A DNA stretch of 64,000 bases from contig JANQGQ010000001.1 of assembly GCA_028277185.1 (NCBI GenBank), positions 62,001 to 126,000 on the forward strand, written 5' to 3'. Each line of letters opens with the position of its first letter. Position 1 is the first letter of the stretch. The stretch comes from Woeseiaceae bacterium. GTDB taxonomy: Bacteria > Pseudomonadota > Gammaproteobacteria > Steroidobacterales > Woeseiaceae. The notes under the pieces are model-generated. The model had not been told where the DNA came from. It saw only the letters and a program-made list of their open reading frames with translations, and searched no databases. The translations under genes and the position numbers were made by a program. Of the stretch, positions 32,189 to 41,681 are shown one piece after another.

Positions 32189-33943
32189 TTGTCAGACTTC
32201 AACAGCGAAACCCGCCGCGGCATGTGCATCGACTGGGATGTGCCGGTCCCGATGGACGACGACATCGTCCTCAGATGCGACGTATTCAGACCGAAAGACG
32301 CCGGTCGCTTTCCAGCAATACTCTCTTACGGTCCGTACGGAAAGTGGCTGCACTTCGAAGACGGCTTCCCGCTGCCGTGGTCGCTGGTGAACGACGGTAA
32401 CCCGCATCTCGGCGACGGCTCGAGCAATACGCTGCAGTGTTTCGAGGTCGTCGATCCCGAGCGTTTCGTCCCGGACGGCTACGCGGTCGTCCGCTTCGAC
32501 TCCCGCGGTGCCGGGCGGTCGCCCGGCTACCTCGATCCGTGGTCGGCGCGCGAGGCCCGGGATATCTATCTGGCGATCGAATGGTGTGCGGCTCAGAGCT
32601 GGTGCAGCGGCAAGGTCGGTCTCAGCGGCACCTCATACCTGGCAATGAATCAATGGCAGGCAGCGGCATTACGACCGCCGCACCTGGCCGCGATCTGCGT
32701 CTGGGAAGGAGCCTCGGACATCTATCGGGACATGGTCCGGCACGGAGGTATCCTGTCGACCTTCGGCAAGGTCTGGTACCAGGCGGGCGTCCTGCCCGTA
32801 CAGCATGGCCGGGGTTCCCGCGGACACCAGAGCCGCATGACCGGGGACTGGGTGTCGGGACCGCAGACGCTGGCTGACGAGGTGCTGGAAGCGAACCGAA
32901 TCGACTGGCACGAGGACTGCCTGCGGTACACGCTCGCCAGCGACGAATTCTGGACATCGCGGCAGGCCGACCTCGGACAAATCGACGTGCCGGTCCTGTC
33001 GACGGCGAACTGGGGTGGTCAGGGACTTCATCTGCGGGGCGCAATCGAAGGTTTCACCGCGGTGGGCTCGACCCGGAAATGGCTGGACGTCCATTGCCAC
33101 AATCACTGGTTCGAGTACTACACCCGCTACGGCATCGACTTGCAGAAACGCTTTTTCGGGCACTTTCTCAAGGACGAAACCACGGGCTGGGAAAGTCAGC
33201 CGCGAGTCCACATACAGGTCCGCCATCCGGGTGAGCGCTATGTCTGGCGCGACGAAACCGACTGGCCCCTTGCGGACACGCGCTGGACCAGGCTGTACCT
33301 CGATCCGTCGACCCTCACCCTGTGCGATTCGCCGGTCGACAGCGCCCGTACGGTAAGCTACCGCGGACTCTCGGAGGGCGTGACTTTCCTGACACCGCCG
33401 TTGGCCGGGGAAACCGAGATCACGGGCCCGCTGGCGGCTAAGCTGTTCGTGTCCTCGGCGAGCGAAGACGCGGACCTGTTCGTCGTTGTACGGGTGTTCG
33501 GCCCGGATCTCGCCGAAGTGACCTTCCCCGGCCATGTCGACCCGCACACACCCATCGCCCAGGGCTGGTTGCGGGCTTCGCATCGCAAGCTCGACCCCGC
33601 GCGGTCGCAAGCTTTCCGGCCCTACCACGCGCACGACGAGATTCAGCCGCTGATACCGGGCAAGCGTTACGAACTCGATGTCGAAATCCTGCCGACCTGC
33701 GTTGTCGTACCGCCCGGCTATCGCATTGCACTGACGGTGCGTGGAAGAGACTATGTCTACCCGGGTCTTGCACGTTCCCGCGGTGACGTACCGGGAGGAT
33801 TCACGGGTGTCGGCCAGTTTCGCCACAACGATGGGCGCGATCGACTACCTGCGGTATTCGATTCGGACGTTACACTGCATGCGAGTCCCGATGCCGCGGC
33901 CTGTCTGCTGCTGCCGGTCATTCCGAACCGCGGCGATCGCTGA
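32189..33943 (+). CDS. CocE/NonD-family hydrolase (paralogue)
   Basis: The 584-residue protein aligns along its whole length with the product at 15825-17585: same opening CIDWDVPVPMDDDIVLRCDVFRP, SRGAGRSPGYLDP, nucleophile Ser149 in SGTSYLAMNQW, and QGWLRASHRKLD in the jelly-roll domain. The residue after the nucleophile motif is alanine (SYLA) instead of the usual glycine. The TTG at 32189 has an ACAGG ahead; the ATG at 32222, eleven codons later, is an equally possible start. It precedes the TonB receptor on the same strand. Ester or amide hydrolysis is the family reaction. Confidence 0.88.
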   Translation: MSDFNSETRRGMCIDWDVPVPMDDDIVLRCDVFRPKDAGRFPAILSYGPYGKWLHFEDGFPLPWSLVNDGNPHLGDGSSNTLQCFEVVDPERFVPDGYAVVRFDSRGAGRSPGYLDPWSAREARDIYLAIEWCAAQSWCSGKVGLSGTSYLAMNQWQAAALRPPHLAAICVWEGASDIYRDMVRHGGILSTFGKVWYQAGVLPVQHGRGSRGHQSRMTGDWVSGPQTLADEVLEANRIDWHEDCLRYTLASDEFWTSRQADLGQIDVPVLSTANWGGQGLHLRGAIEGFTAVGSTRKWLDVHCHNHWFEYYTRYGIDLQKRFFGHFLKDETTGWESQPRVHIQVRHPGERYVWRDETDWPLADTRWTRLYLDPSTLTLCDSPVDSARTVSYRGLSEGVTFLTPPLAGETEITGPLAAKLFVSSASEDADLFVVVRVFGPDLAEVTFPGHVDPHTPIAQGWLRASHRKLDPARSQAFRPYHAHDEIQPLIPGKRYELDVEILPTCVVVPPGYRIALTVRGRDYVYPGLARSRGDVPGGFTGVGQFRHNDGRDRLPAVFDSDVTLHASPDAAACLLLPVIPNRGDR

Positions 33944-34023
33944 GTCGCAGGGATTCGCCGGACCTGAGCGGCGATACGACGATCTCCCTTTCCTTCAGCA
34001 AGAACATAAAGCATCTTGATGAT

Positions 34024-34050
34024 GCGAATAAAAAACAAAGATTGGATATA
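34024..34050 (+). promoter_or_regulatory. AT-rich element shared with the LVIVD gene promoter
   Basis: The same GCGAATAAAAAAC as at 27383 lies 163 bp before the TonB receptor. Of the 27 bp compared, 19 are alike. In the same gap GTCGATTATTGAC is a near-palindrome, about 40 bp further on. Confidence 0.45.
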
Positions 34051-34198
34051 CCGCAGTAATTCTGTCGATTATTGACAACAGCGACCGACCGGGGAGACCA
34101 GCGCAAATGCGCGCTGCCGTCGGCCGCCCATCGACTGCCTGCATGAGCCATCAGCCAGGTCGAATCGACATCATACGGAACCACTGGGGGATTACCGC

Positions 34199-36454
34199 AT
34201 GGTCAAGTTCAACGGAAGCATTGCGCTTGCGACTACGTTAGGTCTGACACTCACGTCCATGCCGTGCGCCAACGCACAGCAGGATCAGGGTGCGCGCCCC
34301 GCACTCGAGGAAGTCATCGTCACCGCGCGAAAACGCGAGGAATCGGTGCAGGACATCCCGCTGTCGGTATCGGCGATCTCTGCCGAAACCATCGAGCGCG
34401 CCGGCATTAGCGATCTTGCGAGCGTCGCGGATTTCACGGCAGGGCTGATTTACCAGGACTTCGGCGGGGGCGGCCTCGGATCTCCGGTCATCCGCGGCCA
34501 GGCGCAGACGGACATCCGCAGCGTCGAGTCCAATGTCGGCGTTTTCGTCGACGGGGTGTTCATCACCAGCCGCGGCAACCTGGAGTTCGGCCTGATCGAC
34601 ATGGAACGCGTCGAGGTCGTCAAGGGTCCGCAGAGCGCACTGTACGGCAACAACACCTTCGCCGGCGCCATCAACTACGTCAGTAAACGGCCCACGGAAG
34701 AGCTGAGCGGCCGGCTGATGACGACCGTTGGCGACGCAGGGCGCTTCGACATATCCGGGGCTCTCTCGGGCGCGCTCATCGACGGTGTACTCCGCGGACG
34801 GATCGCCGGCGGCTACAGTGAATTCGACGGTACGATCGACAACTCGATCGGCGGCACCCTGGGCGGTTTCGACGAGAAATACGCCGTCTCGGCGCAGCTG
34901 GACTATACGCCCGCGGACAACTTCGAGGCCCGGGCCTACCTGTACTATGGCGAAGGCAGCATGGACCCGACAGCAGGTTTCATTTACCTGAACAACTGCG
35001 GTGGTTTCAACAGTCTTCAAAGCGACACGACGACGGGCCGGGGCGGCACGATTTTTCGCTACTTCTGTGGCGACATGTTCGCGCCGGAACAGGTAACCGT
35101 CCGCGAAGACCTGACTTTCGGCAACAAGACGACGAGCCTGCTCGCCTACGTGTCGCTGAACTGGGACATCAGCGATACGCTGAGCCTCAGCAGCCTGAGC
35201 AGCATTGGCGACTACGAATCGGATGCCGTGGTCGAGTTTTTCTACAACGCGCCGCTGGACATACCGCCGGCCGTGCAGCAGCTCCTGATCCCCGATTTCG
35301 GCGGATCCGAGGACTGGAGCCAGGAGCTTCGCCTGGATTTCACCGGTGACAACCGGATCGACTGGACGGCGGGCATCTATCTGAACAGCTTCGACGTCGA
35401 CAGAAACTTCGGTGTCGGGTTCCCGGCCAATCCGCGGCAGATCGTCAATCGCGACACGCTGACGGAAAGCGAGCTCTGGGCCGTGTTCGCCGGTATCGAC
35501 TACGCGATTTCCGACACCGTCGACCTGCGCCTCGAAGGGCGTTACCAGTCCGATCAGCGCGACGTGCGGTTGATCAACGCAAACGCGGGGACCGAGACCC
35601 CGCTGAGCGAGGAGTTCTCGGACACGACGTTCCGCGCCTCACTCGACTTCGCCGTTGCCGACGACGTCATGCTCTACACCAGCATCGCAAGAGGCACCAA
35701 GAGCGGCGGCTTCAACAACACACCGCTGGAAGAGGAGCAGACCTTCGATCCCGAAGAGAACCTCGTCTACGAAGCGGGTATCAAGTCGACGCTGCTGGAC
35801 GGTGCGCTGCAGATCAACGCAGCGATTTTCTACGCGGAGTGGTCGGATGCGCAGATCACGACACCCTCGCAGGTCCCCGGCAACACGAACGTTACTCGAA
35901 ACGTCGGCAACGTGACGACGCCGGGCGGTGAAATCGATCTGACCTGGGCCGTAACCGACAACTGGCTCGTTACGGCCGGCTACGGCTATTCGGATCCTAC
36001 GTTCGACTCGGGCACCATCGATATCCAGCACGGGAGACGTTGCGATACACCTGAAGACTGCGGCCTGACGGCGGGGCCCGGCGGTATCGGTATCGACGTC
36101 AGCGGCCAGCGGGTGGACCGCTCGGTACAGCACACGGCCTATCTGTCGTCGACCTATAGCTGGATCGTCAACGACTACGAGTTCTACCTGAGAGCCGACG
36201 GCAGCCACACCGGCGACCAGCCGCAGCGATCCTTGAACCTGCAGTTCGTACCGGCGCGGACTCTGGTCAACACCAGAGCCGCGATGATCATGCCAAACGG
36301 CTGGGAAATCGCGCTTTGGGCGCGCAACCTGTTCGACGAGGAATACATCTATAGCGCGATCAACCAGCCGGAACGGGTCCCGTCATCGACGTTCAGCACC
36401 GGGCACGTTGCCAACGGCCGGACCTTCGGCATAACCGGCACGTTCGATTTCTGA
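34199..36454 (+). CDS. TonB-dependent outer-membrane receptor
   Basis: The 751-residue precursor has a signal peptide (IALATTLGLTLTSMPCANAQ). It is followed by the plug opening LEEVIVTARKREESVQDIPLSVSAIS, the plug core VIRGQAQTDIRSVESNVGVFVDGVFI and VKGPQSALYGNNTFAGAINYVSKRP. The rest is a 22-strand barrel with a C-terminal GRTFGITGTFDF ending in phenylalanine, as expected of an outer-membrane protein. It imports a ligand with TonB energy. There is no N-terminal signalling extension, so it does not act with an anti-sigma factor. A RidA and an amidohydrolase gene follow, so the ligand may be their substrate. Confidence 0.95.
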   Translation: MVKFNGSIALATTLGLTLTSMPCANAQQDQGARPALEEVIVTARKREESVQDIPLSVSAISAETIERAGISDLASVADFTAGLIYQDFGGGGLGSPVIRGQAQTDIRSVESNVGVFVDGVFITSRGNLEFGLIDMERVEVVKGPQSALYGNNTFAGAINYVSKRPTEELSGRLMTTVGDAGRFDISGALSGALIDGVLRGRIAGGYSEFDGTIDNSIGGTLGGFDEKYAVSAQLDYTPADNFEARAYLYYGEGSMDPTAGFIYLNNCGGFNSLQSDTTTGRGGTIFRYFCGDMFAPEQVTVREDLTFGNKTTSLLAYVSLNWDISDTLSLSSLSSIGDYESDAVVEFFYNAPLDIPPAVQQLLIPDFGGSEDWSQELRLDFTGDNRIDWTAGIYLNSFDVDRNFGVGFPANPRQIVNRDTLTESELWAVFAGIDYAISDTVDLRLEGRYQSDQRDVRLINANAGTETPLSEEFSDTTFRASLDFAVADDVMLYTSIARGTKSGGFNNTPLEEEQTFDPEENLVYEAGIKSTLLDGALQINAAIFYAEWSDAQITTPSQVPGNTNVTRNVGNVTTPGGEIDLTWAVTDNWLVTAGYGYSDPTFDSGTIDIQHGRRCDTPEDCGLTAGPGGIGIDVSGQRVDRSVQHTAYLSSTYSWIVNDYEFYLRADGSHTGDQPQRSLNLQFVPARTLVNTRAAMIMPNGWEIALWARNLFDEEYIYSAINQPERVPSSTFSTGHVANGRTFGITGTFDF

Positions 36455-36500
36455 GTTCCGGTCGCGGGAGTAAGCTTGCTAAACCGGGTTTGTCGACGCT

Positions 36501-36881
36501 ATGGAAATACGACGCCTCGAGAGAGTCGAAGATCAGTTTTCACGGATCGTGGTCCATGGGCAGACGGCCTATTTCGCCGGACTGGTTGCGGATTCACCGG
36601 AGCAGGGTATCGCCGGCCAGTGCCGGCAAGTCCTGGAGAAGCTGGACGAGCTGCTGCATGCAGTCGGCAGTAGCCGCGACAGGCTGTTGACGCTGACTGT
36701 CTATCTGAAAGACTTCGAGGACTATCCGCGCTTCAAGGCGGTGTTCGCGGATTGGGTCGACGCGGACAACCTGCCGGCACGGGCAACGGTTCGCGCCGAT
36801 CTTCGCGACCCCGGGATGCGCATCGAGATCATGGCAATTGCGGCGCTTGTCCGCGACCGAACGAACAGGAACCTGCAATGA
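36501..36881 (+). CDS. RidA-family protein (arginine kept)
   Basis: The 126-residue protein has the RidA fold with YFAGLVADSPEQGIAGQCRQVLEKLDELLHAVG and the catalytic-type motif LPARATVRAD (R94) and MRIEIMAIA. It may therefore hydrolyse reactive imines or enamines, as RidA or RutC does. Its TGA overlaps the ATG of the amidohydrolase gene (ATGA), so the two proteins are translationally coupled and may share a pathway step. It starts 46 bp after the TonB receptor. Confidence 0.9.
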   Translation: MEIRRLERVEDQFSRIVVHGQTAYFAGLVADSPEQGIAGQCRQVLEKLDELLHAVGSSRDRLLTLTVYLKDFEDYPRFKAVFADWVDADNLPARATVRADLRDPGMRIEIMAIAALVRDRTNRNLQ

Positions 36882-38314
36882 AGAACTGCAGCACGCTGAT
36901 ACGGGGAACCGTATTTACGATGGACGGTGCGCGACGCGTTTACAGCGACGGCTTCGTCGCCGTCGACGAAGACCGCATCGTCGGCGTCGGTCCTGCCGAC
37001 GAATGCAACTACGCATCGCGGGACGAGATTGGCGGCGACGGTCATCTGATCTTTCCCGGACTGGTCAACGTGCACTCGCACCTCGTCCAGGGCTGCATCC
37101 GCGGCATGGCGGAAGGCACGACCTTCATGGAGCGGCTGTTCGGGTTTTACTATCCGATGACCGGCGCCTGCGACGAAGAGCGCTCCTACGATTCAGCCAT
37201 GCCGCCCTTGCTCGACATGGTCCGGCGCGGCGTGACGACGACCGCGGACGACCACTTCACGCACGTACACAAGCGCTCGATCGACGGCGTGCTCGCGGCC
37301 GTCCGCGATTCGGGCATGCGTTGTCGCATGGCCCGCCTGACCCTGAACGACAAGGACGCCGTTCCGGACGGCTTTCGCGAGGACCTCGACACCGGGCTCG
37401 CGGAGACGGAACGCGTCAAGTCCGCGTGGGAAGACGACCGCATCACCGTGACGGCCTCCACGATCGGCATCTCCTATTGCGAACCCGAGCAACTGAAAGC
37501 TCTGTGGCAGTGGACGATCGACAACGATCGGCAGTTCGACATTCATGCCCCCGCAATCATGGACACCAAGTTTCTCGCACAGCGGCGTGGCTGGGAAGGC
37601 GGTTCCTTCGAATGGCTGGACCAGGAAGGCATGCTGGGCCCCAACCTCATTTCCGCGCACTCGCAAAACCTGCGTCCCGGCGAAGCCGAGCTGATCCGCG
37701 ACCGCGGTGCGGCCATCGCGCTGGTACCGGACATGGAACAGGTGCTGGGACTCGTCAGCTTCGATGCGCGGCAGTTTCTCGACAACGACGTCACCTGCGG
37801 CCTCGGTCTGGACGGTCCGGTCGTCGCCTACGGCCACGACCTGTGGACCGCGCTCAGAAGCTTCCTGACGGCGCAGCGGCTCGGCGACGAGCACCGGCGC
37901 CGGTCCAGCAACGCCGACATCTCATGGACCGGCGACGAAGTGCTGTACGGCAGCGCCGAGCAGGCGCTGGAACTCGCAACCATCGGCGGCGCGAAGGCAC
38001 TGATGATGGACGATCGCATCGGTTCACTCGAAGCGGGCAAAGACGCCGACCTGCTGGTCATCGACCGCGGCGGCGAGACCCACCTGTCACCGCCGGCGGC
38101 GCTGATACCGAACCTGGTCTACGGCAACGGACCGAACACCGACGCGATCCGCCGCGTCATGATCGGCGGGCAAACCGTCGTCGAGGACGGCGAGCACGTC
38201 AGCGTCGACCGCCGTGAGGCCGTGCAGCGATCGGACAGGCTGCAGGACACGCTGCTGGACGAAGTCGACGCCCGGCGTTTTGTCAGGATGCGCAGCCGGT
38301 ACTCCTGGTTATAG
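36878..38314 (+). CDS. Amidohydrolase (ATZ/TRZ/cytosine deaminase-like)
   Basis: The 478-residue protein is a metal-dependent amidohydrolase. It has the HxH ligands H66 and H68 (VNVHSHLVQGCIRGM), H223 (FDIHAPAIM), H261 (ISAHSQNL) and the aspartate D312 (GLGLDGPV), and ends with GSLEAGKDADLLVID. The family includes atrazine and triazine chlorohydrolases/deaminases, guanine and cytosine deaminases; which it is cannot be told. The ATG at 36878 overlaps the RidA stop by 4 bp. Coupling to a RidA protein suggests that deamination or ring opening yields a reactive nitrogen compound. Confidence 0.88.
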   Translation: MKNCSTLIRGTVFTMDGARRVYSDGFVAVDEDRIVGVGPADECNYASRDEIGGDGHLIFPGLVNVHSHLVQGCIRGMAEGTTFMERLFGFYYPMTGACDEERSYDSAMPPLLDMVRRGVTTTADDHFTHVHKRSIDGVLAAVRDSGMRCRMARLTLNDKDAVPDGFREDLDTGLAETERVKSAWEDDRITVTASTIGISYCEPEQLKALWQWTIDNDRQFDIHAPAIMDTKFLAQRRGWEGGSFEWLDQEGMLGPNLISAHSQNLRPGEAELIRDRGAAIALVPDMEQVLGLVSFDARQFLDNDVTCGLGLDGPVVAYGHDLWTALRSFLTAQRLGDEHRRRSSNADISWTGDEVLYGSAEQALELATIGGAKALMMDDRIGSLEAGKDADLLVIDRGGETHLSPPAALIPNLVYGNGPNTDAIRRVMIGGQTVVEDGEHVSVDRREAVQRSDRLQDTLLDEVDARRFVRMRSRYSWL

Positions 38315-38327
38315 AGCCCGGTATTGA

Positions 38328-39602
38328 CTAACGTCGGCCGACGCCTGCGATCAGGATGTTCGGCAAAGGCGCATCGTCCCACAGAAAGGCACCCGTGGCG
38401 GGATCCCTGGCCGGTAACCCGGTCCGCACGATGACCAGCTCATGCGATGGAACCACATAGACGCGCTGCCCGCCGGCGCCGTCGAAGTACACGATGCCAT
38501 CGGCGGCATAGGGTGCCGAGTGCGGCACGAATGCCGGCACGCCCTTGCCGTAACGTCTTTCCGGCTCGTGGACCGTGCCGAGCCAGACGTGATAGCCATA
38601 GTTCGGGTTGAGCGGTGACGGCGCCACGGCATCCCGCATCCAGGCTTCCGGCACTATCTGCTCGTCAGCGACGCGACCGTCGTGCAGAAACAGTAAGCCC
38701 AGCCGCAACCAGTTACGCGGCGTCGTCAGCAGTGTGCCCGAGGTCCTTGCGAGGCCGTCCGGCGAATCGAGAAACACCAGCGCATCGCTTTCGGCAACCT
38801 TGCTCCACAGCCTGCTCTCGAGATACTCGGCATAGCGCACGCCGGTGGCGCGCTCGAGCAGGATACCCAGCACCTGCGAGTTGATGTTGTTGTACGAAAA
38901 CACGGTCGCAGGCGGATCTTCCAGCCCATACCGGAAGATGACCGACGCCCAGTCGTTGCCGTGCCGGATTCGCATGTGGTCGGAAAACGGCCCGGTCCGC
39001 CGCGGCGGCCGGCTTAGTCCGCTTGCCATCTGCAGCAGCTGGCGAATCGTTATCGACGCGCGATCGTCGTGGCGCCATTCCTCGATGTACGTCGCCGCCG
39101 GCTCGTCGACCGAGGCGACGTGGCCGTCGTCGATCGCGATGCCGATCAGGAGTGCCAGCACCGACTTGTGCATCGAGGCCGACTCCATAATGTCGCCGGC
39201 ATCGCGGCCTTCGCCGTACCACTCCAGTTGCAGCGCGCCTGCGTGCCACACCAGCAACGACAGAGAGTCTGTTTGTCTCGCGAACGCCAACGCCGCATCC
39301 AGTGCCGCCTGCGAGATGCTGCGGTTTACCGGACGCGCTTCTGTCAGCCGCGGCACTGTGCCACCCGCGACGGTTTCGACGGGCTCGTACCAGTCGATAT
39401 CGACGAAGCTTGCCGCGGGATCGAAGGTCAGATAGCGTTTGTAGAAGCGCCAGTCGCCAATTGAGACCGCAGCCAGCGCAAACAGAGCAACGCACGTCAA
39501 CGTCGTCAGTATGGCCGTGACGCTGCCTGAACCGCGGGTCCTGCCCGCGACCGTCAACTTAACACTCCGCCCGGCATTCAGAGTGCTTCCCCGATTGCGC
39601 AT
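38328..39602 (-). CDS. Membrane-anchored serine hydrolase, beta-lactamase family
   Basis: The 424-residue protein has an N-terminal membrane segment (AILTTLTCVALFALAAVSI, about 30-50) after a basic start, so it is probably anchored in the inner membrane facing the periplasm. The catalytic domain has SxxK (S143-MHK146) and YNN (Y237-NN239). It is homologous to the product at 21962-23254. The ATG at 39602 is used; an ATG at 39656 would add 18 residues. It is convergent with the amidohydrolase gene, and divergent from an MFS transporter. The substrate is unknown. Confidence 0.83.
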   Translation of the reverse strand: MRNRGSTLNAGRSVKLTVAGRTRGSGSVTAILTTLTCVALFALAAVSIGDWRFYKRYLTFDPAASFVDIDWYEPVETVAGGTVPRLTEARPVNRSISQAALDAALAFARQTDSLSLLVWHAGALQLEWYGEGRDAGDIMESASMHKSVLALLIGIAIDDGHVASVDEPAATYIEEWRHDDRASITIRQLLQMASGLSRPPRRTGPFSDHMRIRHGNDWASVIFRYGLEDPPATVFSYNNINSQVLGILLERATGVRYAEYLESRLWSKVAESDALVFLDSPDGLARTSGTLLTTPRNWLRLGLLFLHDGRVADEQIVPEAWMRDAVAPSPLNPNYGYHVWLGTVHEPERRYGKGVPAFVPHSAPYAADGIVYFDGAGGQRVYVVPSHELVIVRTGLPARDPATGAFLWDDAPLPNILIAGVGRR

Positions 39603-39677
39603 GACCGTCCGACCAGTACCTTGCCGGTATCCAGAATACCGTTCTTCACGCCACACTGCCTTACCGATGCGCGCGGC

Positions 39678-40862
39678 ATGAGTCGGTCTGCGCTCAGTAG
39701 TCGCGACTACGTCTTCTACCTGGCCGGCAGCACGATTTCACTGCACGGCCTGTGGATCTACCGCGTGGCACTCGGATGGTTTGCCTGGGAGCTTTCCGCA
39801 TCCGAGTTGTGGGTGGGTATCGTCGCGTTTACGCAGTTCGCGCCGGCCGTCCTGTTGGGCCCGATTTTCGGCGTGTTTGCCGACCGCTTCGACCGACGCG
39901 TGACGTCGATACTGATCAACTCACTGAGCGTGATAAACATGCTCGTGCTCGGACTCCTGACGTCCCTCGGTCATATCGACATCGGCCTGCTTGCGCTGCT
40001 GTCTCTGATGCAGGGCACGCTCGACGGCGCTCACGCGCCGGTTCGGATGTCCATCGTGCCAAATCTCGTGCAGAGCCATCAATTGCACAGCGCGATCGCA
40101 CTGACCTCGGTCTCGTTCAACCTTTCTCGATTCGTCGGACCGGCGCTGGCCGGACTCGTCATCGCTCTGGCGGGTGTCGGCGCGGCTTTCATGATCAACG
40201 GCGTGAGTTACATCGCGATGGTCGCCGCGATGACCGTCATCGAATCCAATCCGTCGCCCGGTGCAACGAAGGTTCGCAAGCATCCATGGACGGAACTGAA
40301 GGACGGCGCGCGGTATGCGCTCTCGCATGCAGGCATCCGCAGTCTGCTGATACTCGCGGCGCTGGGCTCGGTGTTCGGACGCGGCGCCCTGGAGATGCTG
40401 CCGGTGTTTGCGGACAAGGTGTTCGGCGGCGGCGCCGGGGCATTGGCGATACTGACGTCCGCCGTCGGCGGCGGCGCTGTCGTCGCCGGTATCGCCTTGT
40501 CCCGCGGCACACACTGGTTGACCATGAACGTCGTCAGAGCCGGTGTGGTCGTGGCCGGACTGCTCATCGTACTGCTCGGTGCGATCGACCGGTTCGAAGC
40601 GGCGATCGCGGTAGTCGCTCTGCTGGGCGTAACCCTCTCGATTTGCGGTGTCGGGTCCCAGATTCTCCTGCAGACCCGGGTCGACGACCAGGTTCGGGGC
40701 CGTGTCAGCAGCTTTTGGGGGATGATCGTGTTCGGCGGCACGTCGCTGGGCAGTCTCTCCGTCGGCGCCGCCGCGAGTATTTGGGGTCTGCAAAACGCCA
40801 TACTCGCGACGGGCGCACTCTGCGCTCTTGCGACGATAGTATCCGCAAGAGCGGCCTCCTGA
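39678..40862 (+). CDS. MFS transporter (EntS/DHA3-like exporter)
   Basis: The 394-residue protein has about 12 membrane segments and starts with the pattern DYVFYLAGSTISLHGLWIYRVALGWFAWELSAS found in DHA3-type exporters such as the enterobactin exporter EntS. The loop GVFADRFDRRVTS between helices 2 and 3 matches the MFS signature. It probably exports a small molecule. The ATG at 39678 begins at the homology; an upstream in-frame start adds 19 residues. It is divergent from the serine hydrolase gene and convergent with the pirin gene. Confidence 0.87.
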   Translation: MSRSALSSRDYVFYLAGSTISLHGLWIYRVALGWFAWELSASELWVGIVAFTQFAPAVLLGPIFGVFADRFDRRVTSILINSLSVINMLVLGLLTSLGHIDIGLLALLSLMQGTLDGAHAPVRMSIVPNLVQSHQLHSAIALTSVSFNLSRFVGPALAGLVIALAGVGAAFMINGVSYIAMVAAMTVIESNPSPGATKVRKHPWTELKDGARYALSHAGIRSLLILAALGSVFGRGALEMLPVFADKVFGGGAGALAILTSAVGGGAVVAGIALSRGTHWLTMNVVRAGVVVAGLLIVLLGAIDRFEAAIAVVALLGVTLSICGVGSQILLQTRVDDQVRGRVSSFWGMIVFGGTSLGSLSVGAAASIWGLQNAILATGALCALATIVSARAAS

Positions 40863-40880
40863 GACCCGCCGAACGACCGC

Positions 40881-41594
40881 TCAGGCGCGCATGTCGAACA
40901 GCAGGACTTCTGCGTCATCGCGACCCGCGATGTCCAGCGCGTACGGCGCCGATCCCGGTGCAACGATGGCCGCGCCGTCACCGGCCGCCAGCGCCTGACC
41001 GTTGAACTCGACGGCGCCGCGCGCGACCTGCAGCCAGCCGCGGCGGTCCGGTGCAAGCTCATAGCTTGCCGACTCGCCATCCGCAAGCAGCGCGGCATAC
41101 AGATCGACATCCTGATGAATCGTCACCGAGCCGTCGCGGCCATCGCGCGAGCCCACGAGACGCAGCTGGCCGCGCTTCTCGTCGGCGGCAAACGACTTCT
41201 GCTCGTAACCGGGCGCGAGGCCGTTTTTCTCCGGCAGGATCCAGATCTGCAGGAAATGCACGGGGTCCGTCGCCGACGCGTTGTATTCGCTGTGCTCCAC
41301 GCCCGTCCCCGCGCTCATGCGCTGGACGTCGCCCGGCCGGATGATCGAGCCGGTGCCGATGCTGTCCTTGTGCTCGAGCGCACCGTCGAGGACGTAGGAG
41401 ATGATTTCCATGTCGCTATGGCCGTGCCTGCCGAAGCCCTGGCCGGGCTTCACGCGGTCCTCGTTGATGACGCGCAGCGGCCCGAAGCCCATGTGCTCCG
41501 GATCGTGGTAGTGGCCGAAAGAAAAGCTGTGGCGGCTGTCGAGCCAGCCAAAGCTGGCGCGGCCGCGCTCGTTTGCGGGTCGGATCGTCATCAT
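40881..41594 (-). CDS. Pirin-family protein (YhhW-like)
   Basis: The 237-residue protein is a bicupin pirin. The first motif lies in [47 protein letters not shown], with the metal ligands H (HYHDP), H and H (GRHGH) and E (DMEIIS) in place. The second half ends with a cupin barrel ([10 protein letters not shown]). YhhW oxidises quercetin in vitro; its cell role is unclear. An AAAGGAGG ribosome site lies before the ATG at 41594. It follows the SDR gene on the same strand; a perfect 7-bp inverted repeat in the gap probably binds a regulator. Confidence 0.9.
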   Translation of the reverse strand: MMTIRPANERGRASFGWLDSRHSFSFGHYHDPEHMGFGPLRVINEDRVKPGQGFGRHGHSDMEIISYVLDGALEHKDSIGTGSIIRPGDVQRMSAGTGVEHSEYNASATDPVHFLQIWILPEKNGLAPGYEQKSFAADEKRGQLRLVGSRDGRDGSVTIHQDVDLYAALLADGESASYELAPDRRGWLQVARGAVEFNGQALAAGDGAAIVAPGSAPYALDIAGRDDAEVLLFDMRA

Positions 41595-41681
41595 TTCGGG
41601 CCTCCTTTGGCGCTGAGCCATCCTGAGGTCGCAGATATGGGGAGAGCCGCGCCGTTCACAATATTGCAAGCGCGGGACAGC

